This document shows, one piece after another, positions 36,249-46,843 of a DNA stretch of 64,000 nt. Location of the stretch: positions 898,001 to 962,000 of the forward strand of contig OU015666.1 in assembly GCA_907165275.2 (NCBI GenBank), given 5' to 3'. The notes under the pieces are model-generated. The model saw only the letters and a program-made list of their open reading frames with translations, made no database searches and was not told the origin of the DNA. The translations under genes were made by a program, and so were the position numbers. Every line of letters begins with the position of its first letter. The first letter of the stretch is position 1. The DNA comes from Zygaena filipendulae (lineage: Eukaryota; Arthropoda; Insecta; Lepidoptera; Zygaenidae).

Positions 36249-36764
36249 CTAACTGTTCCCCGCGGTTTCACCCACGTTAATTTCATAGCTCCCGCGGGAA
36301 TTGGGATGTGGACTATTTTTGAAAATCAAAATTCTAATTAGTCCGTCAGTTAGAAAATAAAAAAACAATAGACAATTATTTTTTGATTTTTCAAATAATT
36401 TAAAATATCCAGAGATAAAGCGCATTAAAGTTTATGGTGAGGGGGTCGTGACGTCACTAACCGCTAAAACCGCCATACAAATTGTCAGAATAGTGACGTC
36501 ACGCGAAATTTCAATTCAATATATCGCCGTTATTTTTTGATTACGTAAAAAAAGAAAAAATACGTGTCCAATATTTTTTAATAATCTACAAGACGGACTA
36601 AAAAATAAAAATTAGTCAACATGCCCATTCTGGGACAAAAGTCCCTATGTCCTTCTCTGTACCTCTGACAACGTGCATGCAAAATTTCATCCAAATCCGT
36701 TCGGCCGTTTTTGCGTGATTGAGTAACAAACATCCAAACTTTCACATTTATAATATTAGTAGGA
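36249..36764 (-). mobile_element. HEL copy interrupted by MITE-A
   Basis: The HEL 3' part (ctaactgttccccgcggttt to cgcgggaatt) stops at 36302. It resumes at about 36630 (gggacaaaagtccctatgtcc) and ends at ttagtagga. Confidence 0.8.
36303..36626 (+). mobile_element. MITE-A copy inside HEL
   Basis: gggatgtggac ... acatgccc with both CREs: cgtgacgtcact near 36448 and agtgacgtcacg near 36492. Confidence 0.85.
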
Positions 36765-37019
36765 TTAATAAGAATATTTCAAACAAAAAAGTACAATTAA
36801 AAGCAACGAAAATAGGTAAATATATACTTTTAGTCTGGACTGAAAAGTTTATTTTTTTCAATTTCAATTATTTTTGTAGCCTTAAAATACAATGCCTTAA
36901 AACCTTAAACATGACCATCAAATACCTCCACCACACGCTCTAGGCATGATTTCTCCTAGTGTTCGGTGCTTAATATCTATTATATTTAAACTAATAGACA
37001 TAAAAGTCATTAAATTGGT

Positions 37020-37145
37020 TTGTAGTGACGTAATATTACGTTTCTGGCCCCGGGGGCAACACGTAAACGTTCTTAGTTCATACTATTGCGGGAATCGAAC
37101 CGACATCCGGCGTAGCGATTAAGTTAGAAACACACCAATGGTGCT
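37020..37145 (-). mobile_element. tRNA-derived SINE fragment
   Basis: On the minus strand ggttcgattcccgc (B box) lies downstream of ctaacttaatcgctacgccgg. It resembles a SINE head, not a foldable tRNA. Confidence 0.5.
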
Positions 37146-37245
37146 GTCAGTCAGTTACTTGAAAAGTGTCAGATTATTATTCGCAATTAAAATGTATTCG
37201 TATTTTGGGCTCGGTTCTTCATAGAATAAAAACAATAATAACAAT

Positions 37246-37557
37246 GGCGATGTTGACTGCTTTTGAAAATCAAAATTCTAATTAGTCCGTCGGTTAGAAA
37301 ATAAAAAAACAATAGACACGAATTTTTTGCTTTTTCAAATAAATTAAAATATACAGAGATAAAGTTTAGGGCGAGGGGGTCGTGACGTCACTAACCGCTA
37401 AAACCGCCATACAAACTCTCCGGATAGTGACGTCACGCGAAATTTCAACTCAATGTATTGCCGTTATTTTTTGATTACGTAAAAAAAGAAAAAATACGTG
37501 TCCAATATTTTTTATTAATCTACAAGACGGACTAAAAAAAAACTAGTCAACATGCCT
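37246..37557 (+). mobile_element. MITE-A copy
   Basis: ggcgatgttgactgc ... tagtcaacatgcc, with intact twin CREs near 37380 and 37427. A SINE fragment begins within ten bases of its end. Confidence 0.85.
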
Positions 37558-37564
37558 GCATGCA

Positions 37565-37655
37565 TTCACAAAACAGACAGATCTACTTGATCCCGCACTA
37601 ATTGTATAATCTTGTGTCGTGGAAACCAAGCAACTCGTGGTATGTATATAAAAAG
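37565..37655 (-). mobile_element. SINE-S body fragment
   Basis: acagatctacttgatcccgcac and gtggaaaccaagcaa are the reverse complement of the SINE-S body at 46340-46420. Confidence 0.65.
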
Positions 37656-37789
37656 GAAACCCTATTTCCCTCGGTCACGGCATCACGCGTGAACGGCTGG
37701 ACTGTTTTCGCTAATTATTTTATTTGTTGTATTTTCTATTGTAAGTAGAAGTTTCTCATGAAAGCAATTTGGAGTTGCTGCGGTAATGC

Positions 37790-37943
37790 TGAAACTCGCC
37801 CGGGTGAATCTCCGAAACGGTTGTTGGACCGATTTGGACGGGACTTGCACTGCTAATTAGCTGATGTTTTAAGAAGTAAATTAGGCTACTTTGAAGTTCC
37901 TGCGGGAATACCGAAACTCAAGCGGGTGAAACAGCGGGGCACG
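37790..37943 (+). mobile_element. HEL copy (same body type as 16.9 kb)
   Basis: Contains cactgctaattagctgatgt and ends aagcgggtgaaacagcggggcacgTAA. Confidence 0.65.
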
Positions 37944-38054
37944 TAATAATAATAATATTTTTTTTAATAATAACCATAATTTACTTCACAACACATCAAA
38001 AGTACGCTGTTCTTATCTGTACCTCTGACTACGTGGAGTGTGCAATACAATTTC

Positions 38055-38229
38055 AACCGCGTTAATGACAGAGTTCCCGCGGGAATTCCGAGATACAAAG
38101 TACCCTGTGTGCTATTTTGATTTATAAGCTATAATTTTGTAAAATTTCATTAAAATCCATTCAATAGTTTTTTGCGTGAAAGAGTAACAAACATCCATAC
38201 AATCTTTTGCGTTTAAAATATTAGTAAGG
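38055..38229 (-). mobile_element. HEL copy, 3' end eroded
   Basis: ttcaaccgcgttaatgacagag through gcgtttaaaatattagtaagga. Confidence 0.7.
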
Positions 38230-38279
38230 AATAAGAGTAGATTATAGATATTATTCTATAGATATTTCTACAATAATAA

Positions 38280-38454
38280 TCCTACTAATATTATAATTAA
38301 TTAATGTGAAAGTGTGGATGTTTGGATGTTTGTTACTCAATCACGCAAAAACGGTTGAACGGATTTGACGGAGAAGGACATAGTGTACTTTTTATTCCGG
38401 AATTCCCGCGGGAACTCCGAAATTACCGCGGGTGAAACCGCGGGGCACAGCTAG
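38280..38454 (+). mobile_element. HEL copy, first of an abutting pair
   Basis: TCCTACTAATATTATAATTA to ...gaaaccgcggggcacagCTAG (38451-38454). The 3' hairpin CCGCGG-GTGAAA-CCGCGG is perfect. Confidence 0.85.
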
Positions 38455-38648
38455 TAATATTATAAAGAGGAAAGTTTTATTTTTTGTTTGTTTGTTACGA
38501 TTTAACTCAACAACTACTGGACCGGTTTCAAAAATTATTTCACCATTTGAAAGCTACATTATCCCTGAGTAACATAGGCTATATTGTAATCCGGAATTCC
38601 CGCGGGAACTCCGAAATTACCGCGGGTGAAACCGCGAGGCACAGCTAG
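38455..38648 (+). mobile_element. HEL subfamily-B copy, second of an abutting pair
   Basis: Starts taatattataaagaggaaag with no spacer after the previous CTAG. Ends gaaaccgcgaggcacagCTAG. The bodies of the two neighbours differ, so this is not a simple tandem duplication. Confidence 0.8.
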
Positions 38649-38964
38649 TTAGATATAAAAGTAGGTACTATAGATTGCACGTATATAACCGGCGTTTAGT
38701 TAGCGAGTAGCAAACTACTACATCGTCTGATTTTATCAGCTGGGGTTCAGGGGGCTTCTTGTGTGTTGTGTGACGCGAAAGGCTCCCGGACCGCGGCCAG
38801 AATGCTTAAGAGTGTGGGTTCAATTAATTTGCTCATTGGAATTGTAAATTTAGGTACAAAAGCTTGGAAGATTTCGGTCCGTTTTAAATTGATTCCCTTA
38901 TTATAATTGGGGCATTGGTTTAGGGTTTAAGAACTGACATCCTTAGTTAGTGCTTTTATATTAT

Positions 38965-39262
38965 AAAAAAAGACTACACCGCGTGCGTCCGTCTGTTCGC
39001 GATTACCTCAAAAACTACTGAGCAGTAGATAAAGTGATTCATGAGGAAGGTTTAGGTATATAATTTTTCAAAGTTTTGTGTTAACTAATTGAAATATAAC
39101 GATAATTGTTAAGAGTGTCGGAAAAAGTAATTCGTTAGGCTTTTACGCGTTAACTACTCAACCGATTATTTTTAAATTTTGTATACACGTAGTCGGGGGT
39201 ACAGAGAAAGACATAGGGTGCTTTTTATGCCGGAATTCCTGCGGAAACTTCGAAATTACCAC
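38965..39262 (+). mobile_element. Decayed HEL-related sequences
   Basis: A subfamily-C body (gataaagtgattcatgaggaa) is followed by a HEL body (ggtacagagaaagacataggg, then gccggaattcctgcggaaact) without a clean 3' end. Confidence 0.5.
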
Positions 39263-39802
39263 GCCCGCTACTTTCTAATATTTTGGTTACCAATTAGTGT
39301 TGCCAACTGTCAAAAACATTTACCCCCTAAAAGTTTAGTCAAAAGCCCCTAAATCCCTCTAAATAAAATAATAAGAAAGTACCAAAAAGTTTATAAAAAA
39401 TAAATAGTGCGATAATTTTTGCCTTAGTTTCGAAATTATTAGAGCGAAAATGTTGGTTTTATAAAAAAAATTTTTATCAAAAGCAAAAATGTATCTAGCT
39501 AGGTTTTTTTTAAAACCAATATTTAATATCAAATATTCGACATTATTAATAATTGTTATTTGTAAATTGTGACAAAAATCCTGGCTCTAATAATAAATTA
39601 ATAATAATTAGTAACAAAACAATAAGAAATAAAAATTAAAAAAAAAAAACATAAGCAGCCAAAAAATCCCTAAAAAAATCCCACCGCATTCATTTACCCC
39701 TTAAATTTAGGGGGAAACCCCCTCAGTTGGGAACCGTGGTTAGGGATTGTGTTTCTGGAACGCGTGAGGGCTAAGGAATGTTGTTGATCATAGGGTCTTA
39801 CC
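39263..39802. other. No gene recognised
   Basis: AT-rich. taaaagcccctaaatccctct at 39342 and ccttaaatttagggggaaac at 39700 hint at inverted ends of an unassigned element. Confidence 0.3.
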
Positions 39803-39986
39803 GCCGCACTCAGAGTCGACTTTAGTGATTACTTAGTTAAGTATAGATTTTTAAAACAAAACTGCCGCAATCAGAGACGTTCAGTAAATTAATGTTAACT
39901 GGCATTTAATGAGATGTAACTTAATTAGTTAAATGCCAATTAACATTAATTAACTAAGTAATCATTAAAGTCGACTCTGAGTGCGG
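39803..39986. mobile_element. MITE-B copy, internally shortened
   Basis: Same GCCGCACTCAGAGTCGAC ends as the 31.4-kb copy; the right inner arm is deleted. Confidence 0.85.
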
Positions 39987-40308
39987 CGGATAGTGAATAA
40001 GGATCCTAGAGGCGCTGTTTTCTAGTGCCCAAGCACTATTATTATTATTATGTTTCTTTGTTCAAATCGACGACGAATGTGTCATATTGTGTGTGTTACA
40101 TGGTCATAGTGCATCAGTGTTTTTACTCGTGCGGCCTTGTCGCGGCGAGCTAGACAATCTGACGCTAGCTGATAACGTTATCGCGATGTTTTGTCATTGT
40201 TGTTTGTTCGCTCGCTTTCCGGACTCGAGCGTGTTCTTTAGCGCGTCTGTTTCCGATGTTACGATGTTCGATCGAAATCAAATTGGCTTTATTTCAGTAT
40301 ATTGAATA

Positions 40309-40634
40309 GGGATGTTGCCTACTTTTGAAAATCAAAATTCTAATTAGTCCGTCAGTTAGAAAATAAAAAAAACATAAGACACGTATTTTTTGCTTCTTCA
40401 AATAAATTAAAATATACAGAGATAAAGCGCATTAAAGTTTAGGATGAGGGGGTCGTGACGTCACTAACCGGTGAAACCGCCATACAAACTGTCAGAATAG
40501 TGACGTCACGCGAAATTTCAACTCAATATATATCGCCGTTATTTTTTGATTACGTAAAAAAAGAAAAAATACGTGTCCAATATTTTTAATAATCTACAAG
40601 ACGGACTTAAAAATAAAAATTAGTCGACATGCCC
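40309..40634 (+). mobile_element. MITE-A copy
   Basis: gggatgttgcc ... gtcgacatgccc with twin CREs near 40457 and 40500. Confidence 0.85.
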
Positions 40635-40955
40635 ATTAATGAACCTCTATATAACCTTTTTTTCTCACCTCAGTAAAGAAGTCAATCAAAGGACTACTAC
40701 TACTACTACTACTACTGGAGTATCTCTATTTGATTGAGTAATTTTATATTACCATTATAATCCTTACAGGCTAACCTAATGCGATTATATGACGACTTTA
40801 AGCATTTAATTAGATTTTAAGGCTTAGGTACTTACAAGTTAACACAAACAAAGATGGGAATCTGAAAATTTTATAGACGTCTCCCACTTCTTTCGCTTTC
40901 TTTCACAAGAAAACTTTTATTAGGTATTTTATAGGTACCTACTTAAATATTTACG

Positions 40956-41074
40956 GCCGCACTCAGAGACGTTTTAATGATTAAGTACCTACAGATTTTT
41001 AAGTAAAAAATTTAAAATAAAATTCTAATGTTAATTGGCATAAGGTATGCACAATGAACATCTCTGAGTGCGGC
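40956..41074. mobile_element. MITE-B short derivative
   Basis: GCCGCACTCAGAGACG ... catctctgagtgcggc, much shortened. A solitary MITE-B end (attaaaacgactctgagtgcg) also lies at about 41495-41515. Confidence 0.7.
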
Positions 41075-41080
41075 AGTATT

Positions 41081-41480
41081 GTATTATTGTATTGTATTAT
41101 TTATTCATAAATTCATTATTTACATGTCAAATTAAATTATTAAATTCATTAAAATATAACATTAGAGTTAGCTATATATGAGCATATAGATTAACTTATA
41201 ATTAGACCTGCAGTCATATTTTATATTTGACTATTTATGTTTGACTATTTATGTTGCCAGGACTTGGAAGAGCAGGCCACTCAGAATCGAGAAACTCTTA
41301 GATACTATAAAATGCATGGTCAAGAAGTAATTTTTTTAATTTAGGTTTAAATTTGATAATGTCAACAGTTTTTATCTCACTGGGTATCCTGTTAAAGATC
41401 GTGACCGCCATCACCTGCAAGGATTTAGTAGTTTTTTGTAATCTATGTTTTGGTACTAAGTATATTTTTTTAAAGCTTTA
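41081..41480 (-). pseudogene. LINE ORF2 C-terminus and 3' UTR
   Basis: On the minus strand 41450 to the stop at 41298 reads without interruption. It includes KHRLQKTTKSLQVMAVTIF, then NRIPSEIKTVDIIKFKPKLK and a final KLLLDHAFYSI, typical of the last residues of non-LTR retrotransposon reverse-transcriptase polyproteins. A ~200-bp 3' UTR with an (AATACA)n-like tail ends at about 41081. 5'-truncated. Confidence 0.7.
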
Positions 41481-41562
41481 CTTGATCAAGTATTCATTAA
41501 AACGACTCTGAGTGCGTCTGTTAGAGTGACATATTATGTACTTAGTGTGCAATAAATAACGT

Positions 41563-42123
41563 ATACAACGTGTTAATGAATTCACCGAAAACCTGATACA
41601 TCCCATTTAAAAAAATAAACAATAATATAATTAAAATATATTTTATGTAAAAAAAGTTAATACTTTAAAAGTTATTCAACATTAGTTTGGAGGTGACCTA
41701 TCTACGAAATTCCAAGCGCTACGCCGGCGCCTTCCGGTTCAATTTTTTTTGCTGCGGGCGGCGTACGTGCCAAAATTGTATTATAAATAATTGAGACATG
41801 GGCACATAAAAGTGAAAAAATATAACCTACTAGTTGTGCCCCGCGGTTTCACCCGCGTTAATTTGAGAGTTCCCGCGGGAATTCCGGGATAAAAAGTACC
41901 CTATGTGTTAATCTGATGTATAAGCTATATTATTGTAAAGTTTCATTTTAATCCACCCAGTAGTTTTTGCGTGAAAGAGTAACAAACATCCATCCATACA
42001 TACAAACTTTCGCATTTATAATATTAGTAAGGATAAGGATATTTATACAAACATAGTGCGATCGATTCGCTAGTTGATTCTGAGCAAACTACTTTCTAGT
42101 TTTCAGTTAATTCAATGTATACT
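41563..42123 (+). repeat. REP-D copy interrupted by HEL
   Basis: Matches 8661-9020 on both sides of a HEL insertion: left part to tataacc (41828), right part from gatatttatacaaacatagtg (about 42036). Confidence 0.8.
41830..42033 (-). mobile_element. HEL copy inside REP-D
   Basis: ctagttgtgccccgcggtttcacccgcg to atttataatattagtaagga. The empty site is known from the 8.6-kb REP-D copy, which shows A/T flanks and no sizeable target duplication. Confidence 0.85.
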
Positions 42124-42584
42124 TGTATACTTGAAAGTTTCAATACCCGCTGTGGATGAAATCGTATTTACTAGTTTATTAAGTGTATGGTATTTAAACT
42201 ACTAATGCACGCTAATGCTTCTCCTAATGACGTCATAAAACATCTGACTGTCTGTCACGAAACACAATAAAGGAAAAAGCAAATCAAACTTGAATACTGC
42301 GTCATACACCGCACATGTCGACACCTGTCACAGTTATAGTCTTGTACAATATAAATAAATTACAAAACGCACATTGTAATATACACACACACGGACAAAA
42401 AAATCGCTTCATTCAAAATGTTTACGTATCTCGAAGTTTCTATTTTAATTTTATTTAATAAATTTTCATTTTTATTTTGATTCATTGATTTAAAACTTCT
42501 TTTGGGGGCGATGAGAGTAAAAAGACAATTGAAAAGATCCTGATGCAAGAGGATTTCAATACTATCACGTATACTGAGGAGTGA

Positions 42585-43043
42585 GGGGCTATTGTGTGTT
42601 TCTTGTTTCTATAATTTTTCGGTTTCAATCAAAAACATGACGGTTTTGCGATTGCAATATGCACGTTCAGATACCCACAATATCTGGACGCAGATAAGCA
42701 ATAACATGTAAGTTATTGATTCAGAACGATTTATTGAGAGTTAGGGAACATTTTTTTACTATGTGTTTACCTTATTACATTGCTTAAATGTGTAACTAAA
42801 TATTTAACATAAAAAATGTTGACACAAAATGGCGCTAGACTTTTAAAACACGATATACTCAAAATTTCTCAAGTGTGGGTTAACACACTATTGCTTATCT
42901 ATGTCCATCTAGCAATCAACCATAATTAACATACCCACTTCAAAAGTTGAAGCTGTCTATAAACATGATTAATTAATCACAAAATCACTGTTTTCCTGAT
43001 TGAAACTGAAATACGATAGCAACAAAAGTTACATAATTGTCCT
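42585..43043. mobile_element. MITE-H copy interrupted by MITE-I
   Basis: Ends ggggctattgtgtg and aaagttacataattgtcct resemble the termini of the two copies at 52.9-53.3 kb. The body matches them once 42685-42907 is removed. Confidence 0.75.
42685..42907. mobile_element. MITE-I copy nested in MITE-H
   Basis: TGGACGCAGATAAGCAATA ... TATTGCTTATCTATGTCCA. Comparison with intact MITE-H (caatatctagcaatc) shows a 2-3-bp duplication (TC or ATC) at the insertion site. Confidence 0.8.
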
Positions 43044-43186
43044 GCTGGGTTAAAAGGGCTCTTATTTGGCTGGCTACTTACTATCATTATTGTTTTTAAC
43101 GTTTTCTTTTTCGGATACTTAAATTAATATTTCGACAAAAGTTCATTGAGACGAATTACGGATCGAATCGATCGGTGCAAACTTTA

Positions 43187-43358
43187 TCCTACTAATATTA
43201 TAAATGTATTTTTGTTATTCAATCACGCAAAAACGGCCGAACGGATTTGGATAAAATTTGGCATACACGTTGTCAGAGAAGGACATATGGTACTTTTTAT
43301 CCCGGGATCCCGCGGGAACTCCGAAATTACAGTGGGTGAAACCGCGGGGCACAGCTAG
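43187..43358 (+). mobile_element. HEL copy
   Basis: TCCTACTAATATTATAAATG to ...gggtgaaaccgcggggcacagCTAG. Confidence 0.85.
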
Positions 43359-44520
43359 TATTGAATAAAAGAAGCAAAAAATCAGTGGTCCGATTTGTCC
43401 GTCCGCCAGTGTGATAATATGTGACCATATTTCGTCACATTAAGCGGTAAAATAAACAAGTGTTATCAATTATCGAGCATATCTTACGACAAGCTCGACC
43501 TTGCTTTATCAGCGACCGCGGTTGTTGACTTCCGCGGAAGGTCAAAGAAAGGCATGGGATTACGCGGACATGTTTACCTAGTCTCTAGCGTCATTGTAAT
43601 GTACGTCGAGTTATACAATTTATGTATGTACCTACATTGTACATATCGCCTATTTGCGATGACAAAAGTGACATTATAATAAAAAATCGATTATTTTTTT
43701 ATTTAAAATTCAAAACCGCCGTGTCGATTCCTATTTTCTCCAAAAAACGCCGTATTTTCTACGGTTGCTAAGTAATGAACGAAAGAGACAACAAATTCAT
43801 GTCAAATGGCGTTATCACGTGGTCTCTTTCGGTGATAAACTTGTCTTCGAAAACGGTGACATCAATATCACCGTGAGATCGTGAACATCGCCGGTTTATA
43901 ATAAATCACGAAATATTATAAACTGACGATATTATTAACTGCACCAAGCTGTTTACAATTTAACGGATTTTTTTTCGGTAGTTTATATACAGTGTGTAAG
44001 TTTAAACGAAGGACGTATTCGTTGGATATTCAGTATTTGATTCTCGTCACAAATTTATAAATGAAAAAACCGTAACGTAAATTACTTAAATAATAATATT
44101 GAGTAAATTTAATATGAAAATTGAGCAGAAGGAGCTCTAAGGGTTAATAACGCCCCTGTTTTATGTAGGATAGACGCGTACGCACCAACAAATCAGATAT
44201 ACAATTTGTTCTTTGTTGAGGATTTTTTTATACCTCTATAAATTTCTCTTACCTAATGGTGGAACGTGGTAGAGAATGCGGCAAGATTTTTGCACTTTAA
44301 TTACTGTAGAAAATTTTAGAAATTTTTCAGCATATTTTTTTTTTATTATTTTCATTAAAACATGAATTATTTTATAATTAAACTCTGTATAATATTATGT
44401 CCTAACTGAGTCATTAATGCGCAACCCAAGTCGCTGGATCTAGAAACTTCAAATTGTCACGAAAAATTGACTATGGATTGGACTTGACGTGATCACGTGA
44501 CACGACGATATCTCAGTTTT
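43359..44520. other. No gene recognised
   Basis: Somewhat GC-richer at 43500-43600 and 43720-43895 (ctttatcagcgaccgcggttg; gatatcaccgtgagatcgtg). No repeat family recognised, so it may be host regulatory or unique DNA. Confidence 0.3.
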
Positions 44521-44965
44521 TAACCGACTTCCAAAAAGGAGGAGGTTATGCATTCGGCTGTATGTATGTTTTTTTCTAATGTATGTTCACTCGAAGACGG
44601 TTGGACCGATTTGGAAAATTCTTTTATTTATTTATTTTATTTAATCCTTTATTGCACATAAAATAACAATGTTATAATACCTAAAGCAAAAGGAGAAAGC
44701 AAATGGCGGTCTTATCGCATAGTTGCGATCTCTTCCAGACAACCAATTATGCGAAAGGACAAACAAAAATACATAGACACGGGTGGTTGGGTAAAGCATT
44801 CCAAGCATTCTTTTTTTGTTTGAAATTGTATACTCCCAATTAGGCCCCATTGCCACCAAGTCGGGATCTGATGATGGGATCTTGGAGAAATTGAGGGAAC
44901 TCTTCAAAAATTATAGGCACACCTATAGCAATTCGGGTATTTTTTATAGTAAACCGTTCATTTGC
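44521..44965 (+). repeat. REP-E copy interrupted by a LINE tail
   Basis: taaccgacttccaaaaaggag through ggaccgatttggaaaattctt. After the insertion it continues with tttgtttgaaattgtatactcc and ggatctgatgatgggatcttg, parallel to the 60.7-kb copy. Confidence 0.8.
44626..44805 (-). mobile_element. 5'-truncated LINE 3' end inside REP-E
   Basis: Flanked by the direct repeat ATTCTTTT (44618-44625 and 44806-44813). The minus strand reads ggttgtctggaagagatcgc ... gcaataaaggattaaataaa, a poly(A)-signal-like 3' end with an AAAT tail, as left by target-primed reverse transcription. Confidence 0.8.
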
Positions 44966-45638
44966 TTTTCTATGCCGTTAACAATTATAAATGGCCAACT
45001 TGGCTAAGGGCTGCCCTTGTTTGTGTGATATTTTTCGAAATTACTGCCTAATTCAACCCCTGAGGGTTAGACTTAAAACCTCCATGGAACTCCAAGACGG
45101 CACGGCGGAAACGCTCACATGACGTCATTAATAACAGAACATCAGTTCAACAATGACCTACATGGACTAAGTTCAGTAATTAACTACATTTTATAGCAGT
45201 TACCTACCTACCTACTGCAGTTAACTGTTAACATTGAGGTTTGAGTTGTTTGAGGCACGATATGCGAAGGGCAGCGCGGAATGATACATAAATGTACAAC
45301 ATAAGTGCTCACTGACTCATATTCAGATAATCTACAAGGTTGATGATGACTACTAAAATCGAGGAGTTAAGTCGTGGTCGAAATTCATATTGGTCACCAT
45401 TACCCCTTGATTCCCCTCTGCTGGATGCGGCTGCATGCCACTAGCTCGCAGCCAGGGGCCAACTTGAATTAATTGATTTTATTGTATTTGTATTTACTAA
45501 TTCTAGGTATTAAGGATACTGTTACCGATAAACTTTGGATTTTTCTGAAATAAAAAGATATTATTATTATTACTCTCACAGAAAGCCGTCGAAACGCGTC
45601 TGTTTCGGGGAACGAGCGCGTTCATTTTTCGTGATTAC

Positions 45639-46050
45639 GTTTTATTTTCATCATCAACATCATCATACCAGCCGAAAGACGTCCACTCCTGTGGAGCTAG
45701 GATGCGCAACATGATAAAATTTTATCGAGCCATTTTATCGATTCTCGTCGACATAATATATCGTTTTGTCTACCAGTGGTAAAAAGTGTTTAACCGAATC
45801 TAGTCTTAACTCAATACCCACTACTGCACTTTTTTGCTTGGACGTCCACAAATATTTGTCGTGTCGACAATTTTATCTTTCGTTCGATAAACATATCATG
45901 TTGCGCATCCTAGCTCCGCTGGACACAGGCCTGCCCCAAGGATCACCACAACGACCGCTCCTGCGCTTCCCGCATCCAACGCCGTCTCGCGACTGTCACC
46001 ACTCGGTCCACAATGTAGCGGGGCTACCCACGCTGCGTCTTCAGATTCGT
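45639..46050 (-). pseudogene. Decayed LINE ORF2 C-terminus, split by a foldback MITE
   Basis: On the minus strand VARRRWMREAQERSLW, a stop, then SLGQACVQ matches the conserved last residues (RRWMR..QDR..WRSLGEAYVQQWTS-type) of a widespread insect LINE. The (TGATGA)n-type tail lies at 45650-45667. In-frame stops show it is dead. The sequence is broken between 45694 and 45916. Confidence 0.7.
45694..45916. mobile_element. PAL-P foldback MITE (diverged copy)
   Basis: 23-bp ends GAGCTAGGATGCGCAACATG / CATGTTGCGCATCCTAGCTC. Left inner sequence (aaaattttatcgagccatttt) matches the perfect copy at 58413. It has the LINE on both sides with a degenerate ~7-8-bp flank repeat (cctgtgg / ccgctgg). Confidence 0.75.
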
Positions 46051-46170
46051 GATCGCTACGGTATAGTTATAAAATCAACTTAACGCTTTTTTTTAATACT
46101 CGTTATTTATTTGGAACGAGAATCGATTACTGAATACCCACTTTCGATGTATCCGATTCGATATATCCGA

Positions 46171-46432
46171 CGACCCGATTGGCGCAATGGTCATCATGCC
46201 TGCCCGCTAATCAAGAGGTTCCGGGTTCGATTCCCGGTGGGGGTGGACTTTGTGTGATTAACACAGGGTTCCATTTTCCAGTCTGGGTGTGTATATATAT
46301 ATCTATAGTATAATATATATGTAATAATATGCGTAGTATATACCACGTTTGCTTGGTTTCCACGACACGAGCTTATAGCTTAGTGTGGGATCAAGTAGAT
46401 CTGTGTGTTGTGAAGTGGATTATTATTATTAT
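46171..46432 (+). mobile_element. SINE-S, tRNA-derived, near full length
   Basis: A-box-like ttggcgcaatggt and B box gggttcgattcccgg, followed by a tRNA-unrelated body (tttgcttggtttccacgac, tgtgggatcaagtagatc) and an (ATT)n tail near 46420. The tRNA head lacks a closed acceptor stem, so it is not a functional tRNA gene. Confidence 0.7.
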
Positions 46433-46843
46433 CCTTTGTTTAACTTTACAACCTGTTTATGAAATCTCAAATCACGAGTACACAAAGTGACAGATAATGT
46501 CCGTGAACTATTTGTGATTTTCCATAGCAATAAAGAATAGAATAAGCGAATTACTATCGTAAATAGAATAAGTTGAAAGTTTACACTGTTACTCATACAA
46601 TCGGCGGCTTACACGCGACTCACTGTTTGAACACAGCAAAGTATGATCCGTTACAAAAGTGTGTTATGTACGTTATAGGTAGCTAAAAATAAATAGTTTA
46701 GGCTTTTCATTTTATTAGGGACTATCGCAGTGAGATTGAAAGGCAGACAAAATTGCATATTAAGATGCTGAATGTACACTATAGAAATTGAGAATATCAG
46801 GTCTTAACTGAGATTCGGAGTTCGATTTTTGCATATCATAGTA

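Noticed and set aside
36303..36626. Treating the TGACGTCA sites as a SoxC-specific enhancer
   Set aside because: The sites belong to a dispersed MITE, so their presence near SoxC is not by itself evidence of regulation.
46171..46245. Possible tRNA gene
   Set aside because: A- and B-box-like motifs are present, but no closed acceptor stem. The sequence continues into a SINE body with copies at 37.6 and 57.9 kb.
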